Positions 1 through 7,451 of a stretch of DNA of 10,094 nt are shown here, one piece after another. The notes under the pieces were generated by a model. The model had not been told where the DNA came from. It worked only from the letters and a program-made list of their open reading frames with translations, and ran no database searches. Within the stretch, counting starts at the first letter, position 1. Each line of letters opens with the position of its first letter. Location of the stretch: NCBI GenBank assembly GCA_003219335.1, contig QHOF01000055.1, positions 5,774-15,867 of the forward strand, written 5' to 3'. The translations under genes were made by a program, and so were the position numbers. The stretch is from Verrucomicrobiota bacterium. GTDB lineage: Bacteria; Verrucomicrobiota; Verrucomicrobiia; Chthoniobacterales; UBA10450.

Positions 1-2554
1 AAGCGTTTTTGAGCCTGGCAACTTCCGAATCGCTCAGCTGCCCGCACTGGCGCAGTTGCTCGATCGCGAGCTCGAAGTTCTGCTCCCATTTGTTCTCGCG
101 CATCTGCAACGCTTGAACGAGAAATTCCGCCTCGATAATTCCTCCACGTCCGGTCTTCAAATCGAGAAAATCCGATCCGCTTCCCCGCTCGCGCCGAATG
201 CGCTCGAGCATGTGATCAATTCTTACGAGGAGATCGGCGTTCTGACCGGCGTGACGCCAGGCGGACTTCGCAATTTCCATGAATTCGCTTTGTAGCGGCC
301 CGCTTAACGCGCGCGCGCGCGTCAGCGCCTGGAGCTCCCACAGCTGGGCCCGATGCGCATAATACGAGTGGTAAGTCTCGAGAGAACAAACCAGCGGCCC
401 GCTTTCGCCTTCGGGGCGCAGCCTTGCGTCCAGCGGCCAGATGTTTCCCTCGGCGGTTGGCTGCGCCATTGTGATCATGAGATTTTGGGCGGCGCGATTG
501 TCTTCGCCAACGAACAGAACGTCCAGATCCGCGCCGTAGCTGATCTCCCGCCCGCCAAATTTTCCGAGCGCGATAATGGTCAATTGCTCGTTCCCGAGGA
601 GTCCAGCGGGAAAGAGCAGACAGTCCTCAGCCAGGTGAGAAAGGTCTGCGAAAATGACTGCGGGGCTGGCAAGTCCCAAAACGTCGCGCAGAATGATGCG
701 CAACAGTTGCCGCTGCCGGTATGCGCGAACTGGATCGAGATTGTTCGGAGCCGCGCCTAACGAGTCGAGCCGGCGCAAGTTCTCCGTCACCGATCGCGCT
801 TGATTAAATCCTGGATCCCGGGTGATGTCGTCCAGCAATTGCGGCCGGCGAATCAACAACTCCCCGGCGAACTGGCTGCCATCGAGGGCCTTCACGAGTA
901 GCTCGAGCAAACGCGGATTTGCGACCAGCAGCTCAAAGAACAAGCTGCGCAAACCGTAGCCTTCCACGAAACGGACGAATTGATTCAGGGTCGCATCCGG
1001 GTCTGCCGTTTTTGCAAGCCATGCCAGCAAAGCCGGGCGCAGCTTGCCGAATATCTGGCGCGTCCGCGGCGCGATGTGGAAACCGGCAGCGCTTTTACCG
1101 AGAGAGCCAAGCGCTTTGGCTGCGCGTTTCGGATCGGTGAAAATTTCGAACTCGTTCACCTGGGATGAATCGGCCGAAGCGGCAGCTGTCTTCGAAATGA
1201 TCCGTTCAAAGATCGGCCGCACCGCGCGCATGTTTTCCTGCAATGCTGCGGTGAAATCTTTGCTGGATGAAAACCGGAGACTGAGCGCGAGGCGTCGCAA
1301 AGCCTCCGGTTCCCTAGGAACAATGTGCGTTTGCTGCTCAGCTTCGATCTGCAACCGATGCTCCACCCGGCGCAGAAATCGATAAGTGTTGTCGAGCGCC
1401 AGCACTTCCTCGCGCGGAAGAAGGTCAAATTCTCGAACAGCGCGCAGCGCCTTAAGCATGTTCGGCTCCTGTAGGAACGGATGACGCGCTCCGTGAATCA
1501 GCTGAAGTGTCTGCACGATGAATTCGATCTCGCGAATGCCACCCCGTCCAAGTTTCACATCGCGCGCCAGCTTTTCCGCTCCAACAATGTCGCGCTCGAT
1601 GCGGTGCTTAATACTTGCAATCTCAGCCAGCAAACCGGGTGTGGTGCTCTTCGGGTAAATGAAAGGCTGATGTTGCCGCAGGAATTCGTATGCCAGCTCG
1701 CGACTGCCCGCGATGCCGCGCGCCTTAATCAACGCAAGCCGTTCCCAGGTCTCACCGAACCCAGAGTAATAATTTTCCATGCTCTCGAGCGAGCGCGCCA
1801 GCGGGCCCGCTGAGCCTTCCGGGCGCAGGCGGAGGTCCACCCGAAAAAGCGAGCCTGCCGGATGCGGAGTCAAAAAGGTTTCCAGGATTTTTTTTCCCAG
1901 CCGGTTGAAGAATTCGTGATAGGAAATGTGCGATGTGAGCTGGCCTTCTTCGTCGTAGAGGAAAAGCAGATCAACATCCGAGCTGTGATTCAATTCGCCA
2001 CCGCCAAGTTTTCCCATCGCGAGAATGGCAAACTCCGCTTTCGGCGATCCGTAGCGTTGCCGAAGTTCTGCATTCCAATGCTCGAACACCCGGCGGATGC
2101 AAATCTCTGCGATCTGTGAAAGTTCGCCGGTCGTTTCCTCCAGCGGGGCCACCTTCGCAAGCTCGCGAAGCGCGACGCGCGTCATCTCGCGGCCTTTCCA
2201 GAAACGCAGCGCCGGAAAATTTTCCTTTGCCATCGAATCGCCCATCAGCGCGTGCAATTCGCCGAGCATTTCAGCATAGCCGCGCGGCGCGAGGCAGATT
2301 TCAGGTCGGCAAAGCCAAAGCAGCGTTTCGGGTTTTTGCGTCAAACGCGTCGCGCAAATGCTGGAAACCGCCAGAAGATGAAGCAGCGCCCCTTCGCCCA
2401 GCGGAAATTGTTCGATCGCTTGAGCGAGTGGCGGCGCATCTCCCGGCCATCGTTCACTCAGCTGCACCAAAGCGGTCTCAGCCTGTGGCGGATTCAGCGA
2501 TGCGGCTGCCTTTTCCCTGATCCAACGATCACAACGATCCATCGCGCAGAACAT
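1..2554 (-). CDS. glnE: Bifunctional glutamine synthetase adenylyltransferase / adenylyl-removase (3' end outside window)
   Basis: GlnE attaches AMP to glutamine synthetase and removes it again, tuning nitrogen assimilation under PII (GlnB) control in the cytoplasm. The minus frame is open for 851 codons from ATG 2554 to the window edge. Both nucleotidyltransferase halves are visible: N-terminal AMGKLGGGELNHSSDVDLLF with metal-binding D193 and D195, and C-terminal ALGKFGGREISYGADLDVLF with D676 and D678. Each is followed by the family's LRLRPEGSAGPL / ARLRPEGESGPL and GRGGIREIEF / GRGGIIEAEF blocks. By comparison with the E. coli protein (about 946 aa), I estimate that roughly 70-100 C-terminal residues are missing, lost only to the window border. 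The frame is the same at the N-terminus, at both motifs and at the edge, so I see no frameshift. A stop lies in frame at 2576-2578, limiting the start to GTG 2557, ATG 2554 or ATG 2542; no convincing Shine-Dalgarno decides between them. Confidence 0.96.
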   Translation of the reverse strand, partial: MFCAMDRCDRWIREKAAASLNPPQAETALVQLSERWPGDAPPLAQAIEQFPLGEGALLHLLAVSSICATRLTQKPETLLWLCRPEICLAPRGYAEMLGELHALMGDSMAKENFPALRFWKGREMTRVALRELAKVAPLEETTGELSQIAEICIRRVFEHWNAELRQRYGSPKAEFAILAMGKLGGGELNHSSDVDLLFLYDEEGQLTSHISYHEFFNRLGKKILETFLTPHPAGSLFRVDLRLRPEGSAGPLARSLESMENYYSGFGETWERLALIKARGIAGSRELAYEFLRQHQPFIYPKSTTPGLLAEIASIKHRIERDIVGAEKLARDVKLGRGGIREIEFIVQTLQLIHGARHPFLQEPNMLKALRAVREFDLLPREEVLALDNTYRFLRRVEHRLQIEAEQQTHIVPREPEALRRLALSLRFSSSKDFTAALQENMRAVRPIFERIISKTAAASADSSQVNEFEIFTDPKRAAKALGSLGKSAAGFHIAPRTRQIFGKLRPALLAWLAKTADPDATLNQFVRFVEGYGLRSLFFELLVANPRLLELLVKALDGSQFAGELLIRRPQLLDDITRDPGFNQARSVTENLRRLDSLGAAPNNLDPVRAYRQRQLLRIILRDVLGLASPAVIFADLSHLAEDCLLFPAGLLGNEQLTIIALGKFGGREISYGADLDVLFVGEDNRAAQNLMITMAQPTAEGNIWPLDARLRPEGESGPLVCSLETYHSYYAHRAQLWELQALTRARALSGPLQSEFMEIAKSAWRHAGQNADLLVRIDHMLERIRRERGSGSDFLDLKTGRGGIIEAEFLVQALQMRENKWEQNFELAIEQLRQCGQLSDSEVARLKNA

Positions 2555-2731
2555 CACGCGGATTCGCGCGAAAGACTACTATCCGTGAAAAGTTTCGCAG
2601 CTTGCGCAAATTTTGAGGCGCACCACGGCGCTGTAGCACAGGTTTCAAAATTCGCCGCCGGACGAATCCGCCGTGACGGACCCGCTGTATAGATGATTTT
2701 CTAATCGGCAGGGTGCGCGAGCCAATGCAAC

Positions 2732-2753
2732 TTGCGGGTCTGGAAACCCACAA
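2732..2753. repeat. Imperfect inverted repeat (hairpin) between the lipid kinase and glnE
   Basis: The arms ttgcgggt (2732-2739) and acccacaa (2746-2753) pair at 7 of 8 positions around the loop ctggaa. There is no T-run on either side, so it is not a standard intrinsic terminator. It resembles short palindromic repeats scattered between genes in some bacteria; that likeness is inference. Confidence 0.5.
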
Positions 2754-2759
2754 CACAGT

Positions 2760-2775
2760 CCCGAAAGCTTTCGGG
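2760..2775. repeat. Perfect 16-bp palindrome cccgaaagctttcggg
   Basis: The sequence is exactly self-complementary and lies 7 bases from the preceding hairpin. Its core aagctttcgg recurs at 6020-6029 (between rsmD and waaA) and at 9170-9179 (inside the HD-hydrolase gene). The recurrence suggests a dispersed element or a protein-binding site rather than a single operator. Confidence 0.6.
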
Positions 2776-2880
2776 GCGCCACTTTGGCAGCGGCTTCGCC
2801 GTACCTTTCAAAGTTCTTCGCCTCGGACCCCGGCGCAGTTTGGCTTGCTGCGACTGCTACAAAATCTGCGCCGCACGCGA

Positions 2881-3759
2881 TCAGCTTGAGGCCGGAAGCG
2901 GCGCTAGAACGCGAAGCGCTTTTTTCTGGATTTGGAAGTCTACAGGGCAGCTGCCGGCCAGCTCGCCGTCAAGCTCCAGGGGAACGTCCTGCTCGCTCGT
3001 TACGCTCAGGTGCTCCGTTTGAAAATATTCAATCTCCGGAGCGCGGATCTCGGAGCTGAAAACAACGTCCCCGAGATATTTGATGATTTCCAGGTAGCCG
3101 AGCCGTTTGAACACGACCACGTCGAACAAACCATCATCGATCACGGCATGCTTGAAAAATGGGAAAGGCCCTCCGTAAAGGCGACCGTTGCCGATAAGAA
3201 CAAACGATCCTTCGCTCACAGAAGCATTTTCCGATTCGATGAATAGCTTCGGCGGTTGCCGCGCCGCAATCTGCGCCGCGGAGATGAGATAGCTTAACGG
3301 ACCGAAACTGCGCTTTGCCGCGAGGCTGGTTTCTTTGACCACCTGGGCGTCGAGCCCGACGCCGCCAAGCTGGACAAAATATCTTCCATTCGCGGTCGGT
3401 AAATCAACCAAACGTTCGTTTGCGCCCTGGATGATCTCCCAGCACAGCGCCAGGTCGTGCACTGGCAGGCCAAGCTCGATCGCGAAAACGTTCACTGTCC
3501 CCATCGGGAGAAGACCCAACGCGGCGTTACTGCCTGCGCGTCCGTTTGCCACCTGATTGACTGTTCCATCGCCGCCGGCTGCAACGATCCGGTCAAAGCC
3601 TTCTTCGACAGCCCGCCTCGCGAGCGCTTCCGCTTCACCAGGGTGCGAAGTAACGCGGATCGGACAACCGCGAGCGATTGATTCGACGCGCTCCTGCCAG
3701 TGGCGAAGACTTTCGGGGCTTCCCGCGGCCGGATTGAGAATGACAACGGTATCAGTCAC
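2881..3759 (-). CDS. Diacylglycerol kinase family (YegS/DagK-type) lipid kinase
   Basis: These soluble or membrane-associated kinases phosphorylate diacylglycerol or a related lipid with ATP, recycling lipid for phospholipid synthesis; the substrate here cannot be fixed from sequence. The 292-aa product has the full catalytic-domain pattern: ILNPAAG near residues 7-13, nucleotide-binding GGDGTVN at 62-68, and LLPMGTVNVFA at 83-93, where many relatives have GTxNDFA. It also has GVGLDA at 133-138, DDGLFDVVVF at 208-217 and the C-terminal LDGE at 263-266. Its length is normal for the family (about 290-320 aa). The start is GTG at 3759, the only start codon between the in-frame stop at 3793-3795 and the conserved N-terminus, and it has no Shine-Dalgarno. 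It is transcribed away from the AsmA-like gene, 61 bases apart. Other names such as BmrU or sphingosine-kinase-like cannot be excluded. Confidence 0.92.
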   Translation of the reverse strand: MTDTVVILNPAAGSPESLRHWQERVESIARGCPIRVTSHPGEAEALARRAVEEGFDRIVAAGGDGTVNQVANGRAGSNAALGLLPMGTVNVFAIELGLPVHDLALCWEIIQGANERLVDLPTANGRYFVQLGGVGLDAQVVKETSLAAKRSFGPLSYLISAAQIAARQPPKLFIESENASVSEGSFVLIGNGRLYGGPFPFFKHAVIDDGLFDVVVFKRLGYLEIIKYLGDVVFSSEIRAPEIEYFQTEHLSVTSEQDVPLELDGELAGSCPVDFQIQKKALRVLAPLPASS

Positions 3760-3820
3760 AGGAGAAGGTAACCCAAGGCTTTGGCCTTTGCTTCAAACTC
3801 GGTCTGCGTAACGTCTCAGA
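3760..3820. promoter_or_regulatory. Divergent promoter region between lipid kinase and AsmA-like gene
   Basis: Two genes start back to back with GTG codons 61 bases apart, so both promoters should lie in this gap or just inside the neighbouring genes. I find no well-spaced -35/-10 pair. Neither start has a clear Shine-Dalgarno, which would fit short or absent leaders. The assignment rests on gene layout only. Confidence 0.4.
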
Positions 3821-5407
3821 GTGAAAAAATTGCGCCGGATTGCATCGATTGCTTTAGGGGCGGTGATTGCGCTCGGCGCGGTTCTGTTGCTCGGCGTGAA
3901 TCTGTATGTGCAATCGCAGGGCACTCAAGCGAAGATTCAACAGGAACTGAGCCGGCGTCTCGGCACCGCGCTACACATTCGCAGCATGAGCGTCACTCCC
4001 TGGGGAGGACTCGAACTGAGCGGCATCACAATTGCGCAAACAGCTTCGATGGGTCCGAAGCATTTTCTCGAAGCAAAAACATTCCGGCTGCGGGTGCGGT
4101 TCCTCTCGCTTTTTTCACGACGGCTGGTGATCAAGGAGGTCTCGCTGATCAAGCCAAACGTCATCTGGCCGCAAGACGCGGAAGGCAAATGGCGATTGCC
4201 CAGTTCACAAGAAGGAACTTCGCCTGCCGCGTCGGCAAAACAACACGCAGACGCGATGCAACCGCAAGCTGCAGGCGGATTGATCCAAACGAAAGCCGCG
4301 CCCGCGGTGGCGGCCACGCCGATTAATCTGCCTTCTCGGCCTCAGGCGGAGATCAACACCAGGCAGCAGAGGCAGGGACCGAGACTGGCCGTGGCGCCGG
4401 AAGTTCGACGAGTCAGCATTAAAGAGGGTAATTTCATTTTTCTCGATCACGCAGGCAGATTGCTTGCCAGTTTTACCGGGCTGGACTTTCGCACTAGCAT
4501 CCGCAGTGCCGCTGCCCTTCACGGCGATGCGAAGGTCGCACGAATTTCGTTGCGGAACCGCTTTTTCCTCGAACACCTTCGTTCGCCGCTCCGCTACGAG
4601 CCCGACGTGCTGGAGCTTTCCAAGATTTCCGCGCGCGTTGCAAACGGGGAGATCGACGGCTATTTCGCCATGCAGCCGGAAGCGGAAGATTCGCCATTCA
4701 TGACCAGCATAAAATTTCGCGATGTGCTTGCCGACCAGATTGTCGAAAACGCTGGCGGCCCCAAGGGAATTGTGAAAGGCAAATTAGAAGGAGATTTCCA
4801 GGCTTCCGGGAAAACTGCCGATCCGGAGGCGCTGGTTGGCAACGGCGAAATTTCTTTGCGCGATGGGCGAGTCCAACAATACAGTTTGCTTATATTGCTC
4901 GGGCAGGTCCTCCAGATCGAAGAACTGAAAGAGCTTCATCTGGAGCAAGCCGAGGCGAAATATCATTTGAGCCCAGAGTTGGTCACGATCGACGAGCTGA
5001 TCTTGCGCTCGCCGAATATTCGCCTCACTGCGTCCGGCACAGTCGCGTTTGACGGCAGGGTGGACCTCAATGCTCAGCTCGCAATCAACGACAGAATTCG
5101 CGGCCAGCTTTTCAGAGCGATTCGTCAGAATTTTCAGCCGATCAACGAACCGGGTTATTCTGCGATCGATTTTCAAGTCGGCGGCACGGTTGAACGCCCC
5201 AGCACAAATCTGGTGGAAAGATTGGTCGGTCGCGATCTCAGCGGCATGCTCAACAGCTTCTTCGGTGGAAAACGGGAGCGATCAAAAAAGAAAAGGACAC
5301 CAGTCCAAGAACCGGTCCCCGCCCCCGCGGCGCCAGCTGCTTCTGTTTCGCCAGAGCAAGCGCTGCCTGAACCGACTCCAACGCCAACTCCGCCCGTCTC
5401 ACCATGA
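3821..5407 (+). CDS. AsmA-like membrane-anchored envelope protein
   Basis: The 528-aa product starts with a basic stretch (MKKLRR) and one hydrophobic segment at about residues 7-30, predicting an inner-membrane anchor with the rest in the periplasm. A beta-rich N-terminal part follows (about 35-125, with an AsmA-like VTPWGGLELSGITI near 58-71). Next come an Ala/Gln-rich linker (about 128-190), a second beta-rich part (about 190-300), and an AsmA C-terminal-like region (about 315-470) rich in short strands such as GKLEGDFQASG and RLTASGTVAFDG. The end is a Lys/Arg patch (484-492) and a Pro/Ala-rich tail (493-528). AsmA relatives are thought to carry lipid between membranes or aid outer-membrane assembly; applying that here is inference. 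The start is GTG 3821, chosen because it precedes the signal anchor directly. The stop overlaps rsmD by 4 bases, so the two are probably co-translated. Confidence 0.8.
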   Translation: MKKLRRIASIALGAVIALGAVLLLGVNLYVQSQGTQAKIQQELSRRLGTALHIRSMSVTPWGGLELSGITIAQTASMGPKHFLEAKTFRLRVRFLSLFSRRLVIKEVSLIKPNVIWPQDAEGKWRLPSSQEGTSPAASAKQHADAMQPQAAGGLIQTKAAPAVAATPINLPSRPQAEINTRQQRQGPRLAVAPEVRRVSIKEGNFIFLDHAGRLLASFTGLDFRTSIRSAAALHGDAKVARISLRNRFFLEHLRSPLRYEPDVLELSKISARVANGEIDGYFAMQPEAEDSPFMTSIKFRDVLADQIVENAGGPKGIVKGKLEGDFQASGKTADPEALVGNGEISLRDGRVQQYSLLILLGQVLQIEELKELHLEQAEAKYHLSPELVTIDELILRSPNIRLTASGTVAFDGRVDLNAQLAINDRIRGQLFRAIRQNFQPINEPGYSAIDFQVGGTVERPSTNLVERLVGRDLSGMLNSFFGGKRERSKKKRTPVQEPVPAPAAPAASVSPEQALPEPTPTPTPPVSP

Positions 5408-5994
5408 GGGTGATCGCCGGCAGCGCCGGCGGAATCCGCCTGGCAGTTCCAAAGCACGGTGTGCGGCCCACCATGGACCGCGTCAAAGCCGCTATTTTCT
5501 CCAGCTTGGGGGACGCAATCTTCGGCGCGCGCGTCCTCGATCTCTTCGCCGGAAGCGGCGCGCTCGGGATTGAAGCGCTCAGCCGCGGCGCGTCTTCTGT
5601 TGTATTTGTCGAGGAAGATCGACAGGCAGCCGAGGTGATTGAGAAAAATCTCGGCAAAACCAAATTAAAGGGACGCGTTCGGCAGCACGACGTTTTCGAT
5701 TTCCTCCGGCACGCGTCGAGCGCGGAAAAATTTCAAGTCATCTTTGCAGACCCGCCTTATGAAAAAACAAAGCACGGCGAGAGCTACAGTGAGAAGCTTC
5801 TGACGAACGAGACACTGCCGCGATTGCTCACCCCGAGCGGCGTTTTCATTTTGGAAAAGCGACCTGGTGAAACTCTCCCTGAGAGGAAGCTCTGGCGTGT
5901 GGCTCGGCAGAAAACCTACGGCGCAACGGAAGTGCTCTTTCTATCCCAAAGCGACGGAGCACCGCCGCACTCCAAAGCACTTCGTGCAAAATGA
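5404..5994 (+). CDS. rsmD: 16S rRNA (guanine(966)-N(2))-methyltransferase
   Basis: RsmD methylates G966 of 16S rRNA in the small subunit using S-adenosylmethionine. The 196-aa product has the family's RPTMDRVKAAIF at 21-32, the SAM-binding DLFAGSGALGIEALSRGA at 46-63, an acidic strand end FVEED (68-72), and the catalytic DPPY at 116-119. It also has the late YGATEVLFL at 172-180. Length is close to the E. coli protein (198 aa). The ATG lies in the ATGA overlap with the AsmA-like gene, arguing for translational coupling. The last 16 residues follow the usual family end, and their DNA contains the small hairpin gcac-ttc-gtgc (5977-5987), so the tail may come from an intergenic repeat. The rRNA target is assigned by family; the methyltransferase fold and DPPY are seen directly. 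Confidence 0.93.
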   Translation: MRVIAGSAGGIRLAVPKHGVRPTMDRVKAAIFSSLGDAIFGARVLDLFAGSGALGIEALSRGASSVVFVEEDRQAAEVIEKNLGKTKLKGRVRQHDVFDFLRHASSAEKFQVIFADPPYEKTKHGESYSEKLLTNETLPRLLTPSGVFILEKRPGETLPERKLWRVARQKTYGATEVLFLSQSDGAPPHSKALRAK

Positions 5995-6032
5995 TTGAAG
6001 ACGTGAATTTTGTTTCGCGAAGCTTTCGGAAT

Positions 6033-6056
6033 GCGACGAGTCCTCGGGTCGCTTTT
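6033..6056 (+). terminator. Possible intrinsic terminator after rsmD
   Basis: The arms gcgac (6033-6037) and gtcgc (6048-6052), with inner cgag/ctcg pairing, can fold into a GC-rich stem followed at once by tttt (6053-6056). It lies 38 bases after the rsmD stop and 30 bases before waaA. The T-run is short and the stem bulged, so termination may be weak or absent and waaA may still be read through. Confidence 0.35.
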
Positions 6057-6085
6057 CAGAACGGTCGTCTAATTTCGGAAATATT

Positions 6086-7384
6086 GTGATTCGTTTGATC
6101 TACAACTTATTTTGGCCAATCGGGCTGCTATTCTTTTTGCCGGGCTACTTTAGGAAGATGATCCGGCGCGGCGGGTACCGCGAAAAATTCGGACAACGCT
6201 TGGGAATTTACGATCGCGAATTGCGGGCGCGACTGTCGGAGCGAAAATCGACATGGCTTCACGCAGTGAGCGTGGGCGAAGTGAACGTCGCGCTGAGACT
6301 CGCGCGGGCATTGCGCGCGCTCGAACCGGATTTGCGCTGCGCCCTCACCACGACCACCACGACAGGATTTGCCTTGGCGCGCAAAAACGCTCCGCCATGG
6401 ATCGAAGTCATGTACACGCCGCTCGATTACTGGCCAATCATGCGCCGCGCGTTCTCCGTTATTCGTGCCGCACGGATCATTCTGGTTGAAGCGGAGGTTT
6501 GGCCCAATCTCGCCGCTGAAGCGCACGCGCGCCGCATTCCGCTTGCGCTGGCCAACGCGCGGCTGTCCCCGCGCTCCGAACGAAGATACCGACGCTTCCG
6601 ATTTTTTGTCGCGCCCACCTTCAGGCTTCTGGATCTGGTTTGTGTGCCGGAACGAGAAGACGCCGATCGGTGGGCAGCGCTCGACGTTCCGCCCGACCGA
6701 ATCCATGTTACTGGCAGCATCAAATACGATCCCGAGGTTCAGGGAGAGCGACAAGCTGTAGCCGCGTCCCTGCGGGACGCGTTACCAGTTAGGGCCCCAG
6801 ATAGCCTTATACTCTTTGGCGGAAGCACGCATCGTGGTGAAGAGGAAATCCTGGCCAGCGTTTTTCTGCGCTTGCGTCAGCAATTTCCGTCATTGCGCCT
6901 GTTCATTGCGCCGCGACACGTCGAACGGCTGCGTGAAATCCGCGCGGAACTAAAGCTTTTGCCACTGCGCGTCGCCCTCGCCAGCGAAACGGTCGCCGGT
7001 CACGAATTCAACGATGCAGACTGCGTGCTTCTCGATACGACTGGCGAACTCGAGCGCTGGTACTCTGTCGCCACTGTTGTTTTCGTAGGGAAGAGTCTCA
7101 CCACGCATGGCGGACAAAATCCCGTGGAACCGATTTTAGCGGGCAAACCGGTCGTGTTTGGTCCGCACATGGAAAATTTCGCAGCGCTTGCGAAATCGCT
7201 CGTCGCAAAAAAGGGCGCGATTCAGATTCACGACGCCGATTCGCTCGAACGAGCGGTCGCGGCGCTTCTCCGTGACAGCGAAGCGTGTCAGCGCCTTGTC
7301 GAAAACGCGCGTGAAGTTTTGAGTGCACACCAAGGTGCAACCGCACGCGCAGCAAAATTGATTGCCGACTTTCAGGTCCGCTAG
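6086..7384 (+). CDS. waaA: 3-deoxy-D-manno-octulosonic acid (Kdo) transferase
   Basis: WaaA (KdtA) moves Kdo from CMP-Kdo to lipid A precursor at the inner face of the cytoplasmic membrane, the first step of LPS core assembly. The 432-aa product begins with a hydrophobic membrane-associating helix (about 2-20). Next come WLHAVSVGEV with the likely catalytic base E65, ALTTTTTTG (86-94), VEAEVWPN (134-141), GSIKYD (210-215) and GGSTHRGEE (245-253). They continue with APRHVER (275-281), FVGKSL (333-338), GGQNPVEP (342-349) and FGPHMENF (358-365). This is the complete family pattern at normal length. The start is GTG 6086, with a weak GGAA five bases upstream. Whether it adds one or more Kdo units cannot be read from the sequence. 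It shares its strand with the AsmA-like and rsmD genes, but a possible terminator lies between. Confidence 0.95.
   Translation: MIRLIYNLFWPIGLLFFLPGYFRKMIRRGGYREKFGQRLGIYDRELRARLSERKSTWLHAVSVGEVNVALRLARALRALEPDLRCALTTTTTTGFALARKNAPPWIEVMYTPLDYWPIMRRAFSVIRAARIILVEAEVWPNLAAEAHARRIPLALANARLSPRSERRYRRFRFFVAPTFRLLDLVCVPEREDADRWAALDVPPDRIHVTGSIKYDPEVQGERQAVAASLRDALPVRAPDSLILFGGSTHRGEEEILASVFLRLRQQFPSLRLFIAPRHVERLREIRAELKLLPLRVALASETVAGHEFNDADCVLLDTTGELERWYSVATVVFVGKSLTTHGGQNPVEPILAGKPVVFGPHMENFAALAKSLVAKKGAIQIHDADSLERAVAALLRDSEACQRLVENAREVLSAHQGATARAAKLIADFQVR
6763..6781. repeat. GC-rich perfect hairpin inside waaA
   Basis: The arms cgcgtccc (6763-6770) and gggacgcg (6774-6781) pair fully around a three-base loop. 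It lies in codons for a segment (about residues 226-233) between the conserved GSIKYD and GGSTH blocks, where family sequences vary. The protein spacing there is about the same as in E. coli WaaA, so it is not an obvious length-adding insertion. It may be chance or a tolerated repeat. Confidence 0.5.
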
Positions 7385-7407
7385 TTTGTGATACAAAGTA
7401 TTACAAA
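7385..7407. promoter_or_regulatory. 23-bp operator-like palindrome before a small gene
   Basis: The left arm tttgtgatac (7385-7394) and right arm gtattacaaa (7398-7407) are inverted copies with one mismatch, separated by aaa. The palindrome begins directly after the waaA stop and ends 44 bases before the ATG of the 67-aa gene. It is much more AT-rich than its surroundings and has no T-run after it, which favours a repressor or activator site over a terminator. The protein that would bind it is unknown. Confidence 0.5.
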
Positions 7408-7451
7408 ATTCTCCTGGATTCGCTGAGGAAGCTCGCGCCAAATTCTGGCGG

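Larger units (their letters stand above)
2555..2880. other. Intergenic region with hairpins; no credible gene
   Basis: This 326-base gap separates the lipid kinase stop from the glnE start, both on the minus strand. I see no protein-like reading frame. It holds at least two inverted repeats (2732-2753 and 2760-2775, listed separately) and GC-rich stretches such as 2776-2815 that look like dispersed non-coding repeats. It must carry the glnE promoter unless glnE is read through from the kinase. The minus strand has a TATAC-containing segment near 2687-2692, but no good -35 box at normal spacing, so I call no promoter. Confidence 0.6.

Noticed and set aside
353..760. Plus-strand open frames of 60-146 codons opposite glnE (for example 353-760, 1044-1385, 2252-2692)
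   Set aside because: They are antisense shadows of glnE; the minus frame carries all GlnE motifs and these products resemble no family.
2529..2756. Minus-strand frame of 75 codons overlapping the glnE start
   Set aside because: It is very Arg-rich, runs through hairpin repeats and overlaps the glnE N-terminus in another frame; no sign of a real gene.
2694..2768. tRNA-like appearance of the gggtctggaaaccc segment
   Set aside because: No acceptor, D or anticodon arms can be drawn; it is only a hairpin.
3781..4326. 181-codon plus frame overlapping the AsmA-like gene
   Set aside because: It is a shadow of the AsmA-like frame, which has a signal anchor and family-like beta-rich sequence.
7385..7407. 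Intrinsic terminator for waaA
   Set aside because: The stem is AT-rich and no T-run follows; an operator fits better.
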